NCBI RefSeq assembly: GCF_023156195.1
Contig: NZ_JAKUKA010000001.1
Span: 2,604,001-2,668,000, forward strand
Reading direction: 5' to 3'
Source of the DNA: Chitinophaga sedimenti
GTDB taxonomy: Bacteria > Bacteroidota > Bacteroidia > Chitinophagales > Chitinophagaceae
Length of the DNA stretch: 64,000 nt
The notes beneath the pieces were generated by a model, which saw nothing but the letters and a program-made list of their open reading frames with translations, had not been told where the DNA came from and made no database searches. Of this stretch, positions 59,601 to 64,000 are shown piece after piece (positions within the stretch are counted from its first letter, which is position 1; every line of letters begins with the position of its first letter). Position numbers and translations under genes: made by a program.

Positions 59601-60348
59601 TGGTCCTGGCCCGCAACAAAAGCAAGGTATTGGAAGTTTACCAGCGCGGCAACTTCAACCCGCAAACGCTGAACACACGGGCTTCGTGAAAGGCTACCCG
59701 GTAGGCGCCCTGTTCGCTTATCGTTATGCCGGACTGGACACCGCTGGTTTCCCGCTGGTAATCGATCCGAAAGGAACTACTTACCGCACCAACGTAAACA
59801 CGCTCGGCAACCCGGTAACGGCGCTGATGTCGAGCGATACTTCGGGGCTGACTTACTACATGGGCACCTCCATTCCTACGATTAACGCAGGTTTGAGCAA
59901 CCGTGTCGACTTCGGCAACTTCTACGTGTTTTGCATGATCAACTATTATGGCGGATTTAAAGTAAGGGTACCAAGACCTAACCCATCGGCCAACCGCCCG
60001 CTCGAAGGCGCCGGCAACTACTGGAAAACAAAAGGTGACGAAGCAACCACCGATGTACAGGGGCTGGCGGCGTACAACAGCGCTAACTCGAACAACGCTT
60101 ATAACTATGCGGACAAATACGTGGTAAACGGTGATTACATCACGCTGGCCGACTTAACACTGTCGTACAGTTTAGATAATACCGCGTTTATTAAACGCGC
60201 CGGTTTCAGCCACTTTGAAGTAAAGGGACAGGCGTCGAACATATTTACGGTGGGACTGAATAAGTATAATTACAGTGCGGCGACGAACGGCTATCAGAAG
60301 GCCTACCTGACACCGACATATACCATCGGCATATTTACCAACTTCTAA
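56687..60348 (+). CDS. SusC/RagA-family TonB-linked receptor with STN domain
   Basis: The protein has about 1,220 residues with one-base breaks near 58315, 59205 and 59685. The start MKLIAFCNGRGAACSSLPTS with an extended leader is normal for FecI/FecR-linked receptors. An STN (secretin/TonB short) domain comes first (LEHLLAAIEKQTGYTALYNE). Next are a carboxypeptidase-regulatory domain (VKGRVTDSTGRNLAGVSITV), a plug domain (NSRPLFNIRGISTMSANESP, with ASNGVIVI close) and the beta-barrel ending in YLTPTYTIGIFTNF. The STN domain signals to the FecR protein upstream. SusC forms the outer-membrane channel with SusD. Each break is consistent with a short homopolymer read one base too short. Confidence 0.92.
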
Positions 60349-60359
60349 ACCGTACACAA

Positions 60360-61730
60360 GTGAAACTCAATAAATATAATATTACCGCGCTGCTGCTGGG
60401 TTTCCTGGCACTGACCGGTTGCGATAAATACCTCGATGTTACGCCAAAGGGTAAACGATTATTATCGACCGTGGCGGATTATGACCAGTGGCTGAATGAT
60501 GAGGCGCTGATTTACGGTCCCGGTATACCTTACGGGACCCTGAACTTCCTGGGCGATAATGTGGATGTACCCAACATTACCAATCCGCCGACACTGGCCG
60601 CAGAACTGGTATACACCTGGGGCGAACAGTTTTCGACCGATATTAATGTAGCGCCGTATTTCTGGGGCGAGCATTACTCCAGGATCAACAAATACAACAC
60701 GTTGCTCATCGGCATCGATAAGGCCGTGGCAGGTACGCTCAGCCAGAAAAGATCACTGCGGGCAGAAGCGCTGTTAGGCCGTGCCTGGGAGTATTTTTAC
60801 CTCGTAAATGAATATGGAAAAGCGTTTGATTCAACCACTGCCGCTAAAGATCCCGGCGTGCCCTTCGTAACCTCGAACGATGTGTCGCAGGTGGTACCGG
60901 ACAGGAGCACCGTGGCGGAAATCTACAAACACATCATCGACGATACCAACGCCGCTGTCGACGACTTACCGGAAGATAACAGCGCCAACCGTTTCCGTGG
61001 TTCTAAAGCATCGGCATATAGTCTGCTGGCGCGGGTGTTCTTTTACGCCCGGAATTATACGGAAGCGAAGAAATATGCGGAAATGGCTTTAACCAGCACC
61101 AAAGCCATCATGCTGGACTACAACGGCGCCAATCCTGCATCTAACTTTTTAAGTATTCGCCAGGATGTGATTTATGGTAAGATGATCATCGGTAACAACA
61201 CGGTAACGCTGGACTACATGCGTACTTTCGCCAAGACCGACCTCCGTGTGCGTAAATTCTACTACAACACAGACGGATATAACTTCACCACACGCGGCGC
61301 TACCCTGTATTTCCCTGCGCAGATGACACCGGTGTTTACTTATGAAAACGCAGGTACGTCCGTACAGGAAATGAAACTGATCATCGCCGAAAGCGCCGCC
61401 CGCGCCAACGACTTAACCGTGGCCCTGCAGCAATTGGACGAGGTGCGTAAAAACCGCTTTCCCACTGCTTCTTATGTACGTTTCGAATCTACCGACAAGG
61501 AAGCTGTGATCCAGGAAATACTGATGGAAAGATATCATGAAATGGGCTTCAATTGTACCCGCTGGTTCGAAATGCGCCGTCTCGACAAGGAAGGCCGCAT
61601 GCCTGCTGTAACGCGTTATAACGCGCAGGGCACGGCTATATCCACCCTGGAGCCGCACAGCAACCGTTATACGTTACAGATCCCGGTACAGGCCATCGCC
61701 TTCAACCCAGGTATGCAACAGAATCCCTAA
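60360..61730 (+). CDS. SusD/RagB-family nutrient-binding lipoprotein
   Basis: A 456-residue protein starting with GTG at 60360 (MKLNKYNITALLLGFLALTG, lipobox LTGC). SusD helices and TPR-like parts are visible: LDVTPKGKRLLSTVADYDQW, SQKRSLRAEALLGRAWEYFY, and SKASAYSLLARVFFYARNYT. The C-terminus has a RagB-type sequence (MERYHEMGFNCTRWFEMRRL and TLQIPVQAIAFNPGMQQNP). It forms the lid of the SusC channel at the cell surface. It starts 11 bases after the SusC stop. Confidence 0.93.
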   Translation: MKLNKYNITALLLGFLALTGCDKYLDVTPKGKRLLSTVADYDQWLNDEALIYGPGIPYGTLNFLGDNVDVPNITNPPTLAAELVYTWGEQFSTDINVAPYFWGEHYSRINKYNTLLIGIDKAVAGTLSQKRSLRAEALLGRAWEYFYLVNEYGKAFDSTTAAKDPGVPFVTSNDVSQVVPDRSTVAEIYKHIIDDTNAAVDDLPEDNSANRFRGSKASAYSLLARVFFYARNYTEAKKYAEMALTSTKAIMLDYNGANPASNFLSIRQDVIYGKMIIGNNTVTLDYMRTFAKTDLRVRKFYYNTDGYNFTTRGATLYFPAQMTPVFTYENAGTSVQEMKLIIAESAARANDLTVALQQLDEVRKNRFPTASYVRFESTDKEAVIQEILMERYHEMGFNCTRWFEMRRLDKEGRMPAVTRYNAQGTAISTLEPHSNRYTLQIPVQAIAFNPGMQQNP

Positions 61731-61746
61731 TCACAAAACAGACATC

Positions 61747-62688
61747 ATGCGTAAGATATTAATAGCAATAATCCTCCCGCTGATAGCCCTGGTAGCGGCT
61801 TGCAGTAAAGACGACAAACCTGCGATGCTGCCTGCGGGCAGTATTGCCTTTACCCGCGCGGCGGATAAAGACACCATTGAAATGCCGATCTCGATTTTAA
61901 AAGATTCGCTCATGGTACTGCGCCTGAACGCCGCTATTACCGGCGGCGCGGCGAAGTCGAACCACTGGATCAGCTTTGCCGTGGATTCGACCAAAATAAA
62001 CGCGTACCGTGCGAAATATGGTGCGGCTGCACTGAACCTGCCCACCACCTCCTATATCTTTTTTAAGTCGATGACGCAGCTGCGTGCCGGTGAAACCCTG
62101 TCCGATTCCGCAGAGCTGAATATCGGCCAGCAAACGAAATTGATAGAGTACAGCACGTATGTACTGCCGGTGGTGATTAAATCGGTAGACGGTAACCCGG
62201 ACGGCATTGCGACCAGCCGCGTATTGTACTTCGTGTTTAAAACCGGTAAACCCGCCGTGATCAACAAAACTGGCTGGACGATCGCCGGCTTCTCCTCCCA
62301 GAACGGCACCTCCGCTCCTGCCAACCTGCTGGACGCCGATAACCTCACCACCTTCTGGGCGAGCCTGATTACGCAAACCATGCCGCAATGGGTGAGCATC
62401 AACTTTAATAAAGAGGTGACATTTACCGCGGTGAATTACTACGTACCCACTGCATTAAGATACCCAACCCTGGGCGGTTACCCGACCACATTCCGGATCG
62501 AGACCAGCATGAACGGTACTACCTGGACGGACAAAGGTGTATTCAACGGCAACATCGTCAATAATATGCAGTCGGTAGACCTCGGTGTGACCACCGCACG
62601 CTACCTGCGCTTCACCGCATTGTCCTGCGTAAAATACTCAAACGCCTACGAAGCGGTGTTTATCAGCGGTATTGGACTGGTGCCTTAA
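61747..62688 (+). CDS. DUF1735 / F5/8-type-C surface lipoprotein (SGBP-like)
   Basis: A 313-residue lipoprotein (MRKILIAIILPLIALVAAC, lipobox VAAC). The first 150 residues are DUF1735-like (MLPAGSIAFTRAADKDTIEM, YSTYVLPVVIKSVDGNPDGI). The last 130 form a discoidin (F5/8 type C) domain: APANLLDADNLTTFWASLI, PQWVSINFNKEVTFTAVNYY and ARYLRFTALSCVKYSNAYEA. Such proteins bind ligands at the cell surface next to SusCD. It lies 16 bases after the SusD stop. The ligand is unknown; no glycan-degrading enzyme is in the window to suggest one. Confidence 0.88.
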   Translation: MRKILIAIILPLIALVAACSKDDKPAMLPAGSIAFTRAADKDTIEMPISILKDSLMVLRLNAAITGGAAKSNHWISFAVDSTKINAYRAKYGAAALNLPTTSYIFFKSMTQLRAGETLSDSAELNIGQQTKLIEYSTYVLPVVIKSVDGNPDGIATSRVLYFVFKTGKPAVINKTGWTIAGFSSQNGTSAPANLLDADNLTTFWASLITQTMPQWVSINFNKEVTFTAVNYYVPTALRYPTLGGYPTTFRIETSMNGTTWTDKGVFNGNIVNNMQSVDLGVTTARYLRFTALSCVKYSNAYEAVFISGIGLVP

Positions 62689-62713
62689 TTTAAAACCAAC
62701 GTAAAAAAGATAC

Positions 62714-63850
62714 ATGAAAAAACAATTCATCCTCGCAGCCAGCTGCTTACTGCCATTAGCCACCATGGCACAGCAGGGCTTTACCATCAAGGGGAAGATA
62801 GGCAAGCTGAACGCACCCGCGAAGGCTTACCTGAATTACACGGACGACGGCCGGAAAGTTGCAGATTCCGCCTTGTTGAAAAACGGGCAGTTTACCTTCA
62901 AAGGACAACTGAAGAATCCGACATCGGCGTCTATCGTAATCAGGCACGATACCGGGTCGTTGGCTAAAAATGGTTATATGGATTACCTGCAGTTCTACAT
63001 CGAGAACGCTAACATCACCGTAACCTCGCCCGACTCCGTGTTTCGCGCAGCAGTAAAAGGTTCCAAAACGAATGATGAAGACAGGCTGCTCGCCCAGTGG
63101 CGCCACCCTTACAAAAGAAGCGCCGACTCGCTCACGAAAGTATATTGGTCGCTCACGGCGGAACAGCGCAAAGACACCCTGGCCTGGCTGAAACCGGCGG
63201 GTATCATCATGCGCCAGACGCAGGCGGGTTATGACAGCGTAAGCAAAGTGTTTCTCGCGAAATACCCAACTTCTTATATCGCCCTGCGTGTATTCCAGGA
63301 GGTAGAGCTGTCGTATAACTTTAACCCGGACACCGCGGCTGTTAAGTTCGCGCGTTTCCCGGCCAGCATGCGTAATTCGGCCCTCGGTAAACAACTGCAA
63401 AAGGCCATCGAAACCGGTAAAAAAACCAACACCGGCGTAATGGCGATGGACTTCGAACAGAAAGATTCTACCGGCAAATCGGTGAAACTGTCGGATTTCC
63501 GCGGTCAGTATGTACTGGTTGATTTCTGGGCATCATGGTGTAAACCCTGTCGTGCAGAGAACCCTAATCTGCTGGCGGCATACAATAAATTTAAAGACAA
63601 AAAATTCACCATCCTGGGTGTATCCCTCGATGAGGAAAATGGTCGTAAAGCATGGCTGGGCGCTGTGAAACAGGACAACATGCCCTGGACGCAGATCTCT
63701 GACCTGAAAGGTTTTAACAGCGAAGCGGCGGTGCTGTATGGCATCAAAGCAATTCCTTCGAACTTCCTGATCGACCCGAGTGGAAAAATTATTGCGCGCA
63801 ACCTGCGTGGCGATGATCTCTCGGCGGAACTGGCGAAGATTCTAAAATAA
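62714..63850 (+). CDS. TlpA-family thioredoxin-like protein with DUF4369
   Basis: A 378-residue exported protein (MKKQFILAASCLLPLATMAQ). The N-terminal 120 residues are a DUF4369 domain (FTIKGKIGKLNAPAKAYLNY, DSALLKNGQFTFKGQLKNPT). A helical middle (LTAEQRKDTLAWLKPAG) follows. The last 140 residues form a TlpA/AhpC-like thioredoxin domain with the active site W-C-K-P-C (FWASWCKPCRAENPNLLAAY) and the cis-Pro region (IKAIPSNFLIDPSGKIIARN). It is a periplasmic thiol-disulfide reductase. Position as last gene of the SusCD locus suggests co-regulation with nutrient uptake. Confidence 0.93.
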   Translation: MKKQFILAASCLLPLATMAQQGFTIKGKIGKLNAPAKAYLNYTDDGRKVADSALLKNGQFTFKGQLKNPTSASIVIRHDTGSLAKNGYMDYLQFYIENANITVTSPDSVFRAAVKGSKTNDEDRLLAQWRHPYKRSADSLTKVYWSLTAEQRKDTLAWLKPAGIIMRQTQAGYDSVSKVFLAKYPTSYIALRVFQEVELSYNFNPDTAAVKFARFPASMRNSALGKQLQKAIETGKKTNTGVMAMDFEQKDSTGKSVKLSDFRGQYVLVDFWASWCKPCRAENPNLLAAYNKFKDKKFTILGVSLDEENGRKAWLGAVKQDNMPWTQISDLKGFNSEAAVLYGIKAIPSNFLIDPSGKIIARNLRGDDLSAELAKILK

Positions 63851-63860
63851 ATAAACCATA

Positions 63861-63900
63861 GCAAAAGGGCTGACCAATGTATTGGTCAGCCCCCTTTTGC
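63861..63900. terminator. Strong bidirectional terminator at the end of the SusCD locus
   Basis: GCAAAAGGG and CTGACCAAT pair with ATTGGTCAG and CCCCTTTTGC around a two-base loop, giving a stem of about 18 pairs with a G/C slip. It ends both the TlpA gene and the convergent LacI-type gene. Confidence 0.9.
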
Positions 63901-63912
63901 TATATATCTTTA

Positions 63913-64000
63913 TCACTTCTCTCCTCCTGTCGACCTCCGCTCTATTAACCGCGACTTCAATACCACATCTGCCTTTGCACTGCCTTTCTTCTTAATAATC
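63913..64000 (-). CDS. C-terminus of a LacI-family regulator, cut by the window edge
   Basis: The minus strand encodes the last 28 residues of a protein: IIKKKGSAKADVVLKSRLIE, then RRSTGGEK and stop TGA at 63915-63913. The V-x-L-x-S-x-L-I-x-R-x-S ending is typical of LacI/GalR regulators, in which the last strand precedes 'RES' or 'RRST'. It converges on the SusCD locus. Target genes lie outside the window. Confidence 0.55.
   Translation of the reverse strand, partial: IIKKKGSAKADVVLKSRLIERRSTGGEK

Noticed and set aside
1..64000. CRISPR arrays, insertion sequences, prophage genes, tRNA or rRNA genes
   Set aside because: No regularly spaced repeats, transposase or integrase motifs, phage structural genes or tRNA cloverleaf with a CCA end were seen. 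The relic zones look like recombination scars, not IS ends.

Overview
The window looks like a chromosomal stretch of a Bacteroidota bacterium, most likely a Chitinophagaceae member (Chitinophaga-like). The reasons are a FecI/FecR-controlled SusC/SusD pair, a T9SS type A sorting-domain protein, TANNTTTG-type -7 promoter boxes, poor Shine-Dalgarno use, and families typical of that group (DUF4382, DUF2024, DUF695, HxlR, LytTR, Mn catalase). No rRNA, tRNA, CRISPR array, insertion sequence or prophage module was recognised.

Layout. 0-4 kb: a DUF7003-like gene, two paralogous small proteins of unknown function flanking an AraC-type regulator, and an orphan LytTR protein. 4-10 kb: an AT-rich accessory graveyard of small immunity-like genes mixed with relics (a T9SS C-terminal domain, an SDR 3' end, two XRE regulators) and an orphan Rhs C-terminal cassette with its own immunity gene. 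10.2-31.6 kb: a minus-strand operon of seven genes with ATGA overlaps or very short gaps. It encodes an outer-membrane beta-barrel protein, a periplasmic protein, a lipoprotein, a giant SpvB/PA14-like protein (Rhs-A), a small exported protein, a giant Rhs protein (Rhs-C) ending in an RNase A-like toxin, and a CdiI-type immunity protein. 31.6-38.5 kb: a secreted SGNH hydrolase, a second scar zone with relics collinear to those at 6-10 kb, an SDR/HxlR divergent pair, a DUF4382 lipoprotein and DinB. 38.5-54.6 kb: ordinary accessory metabolism and stress genes (T9SS cargo, sulfatase, esterase, Mn catalase with DsbA-like and SpoIIAA-like genes, MBL hydrolase, ArsR with SRPBCC, GNAT, MocR/PdxR regulator, protoglobin, DUF2024, YggS). 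54.6-64 kb: an ECF sigma / FecR anti-sigma / SusC-SusD / DUF1735-discoidin / TlpA thioredoxin nutrient-uptake locus facing a LacI-type regulator.

How the genes work together. The Rhs operon is the most interesting system. Two exported giants (Rhs-A and Rhs-C), reminiscent of the TcB/TcC pair, are encoded with a beta-barrel and periplasmic partners. No T6SS or T9SS signature is visible on them, so a dedicated outer-membrane export or display route is a reasonable hypothesis. Collinear direct-repeat relics on both sides of the operon suggest repeated recombination and toxin-tip replacement.

Quality warning. About 35 genes or gene segments are split by single-base frameshifts. In most cases I could read through, a homopolymer is one base too short and adding one base restores a family-consistent protein. 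This looks like a systematic sequencing or assembly error, so I annotate these as single genes spanning the break. The relics at 4-10 kb and 35-36.7 kb are different: they are truncated and diverged, and are probably truly decayed.
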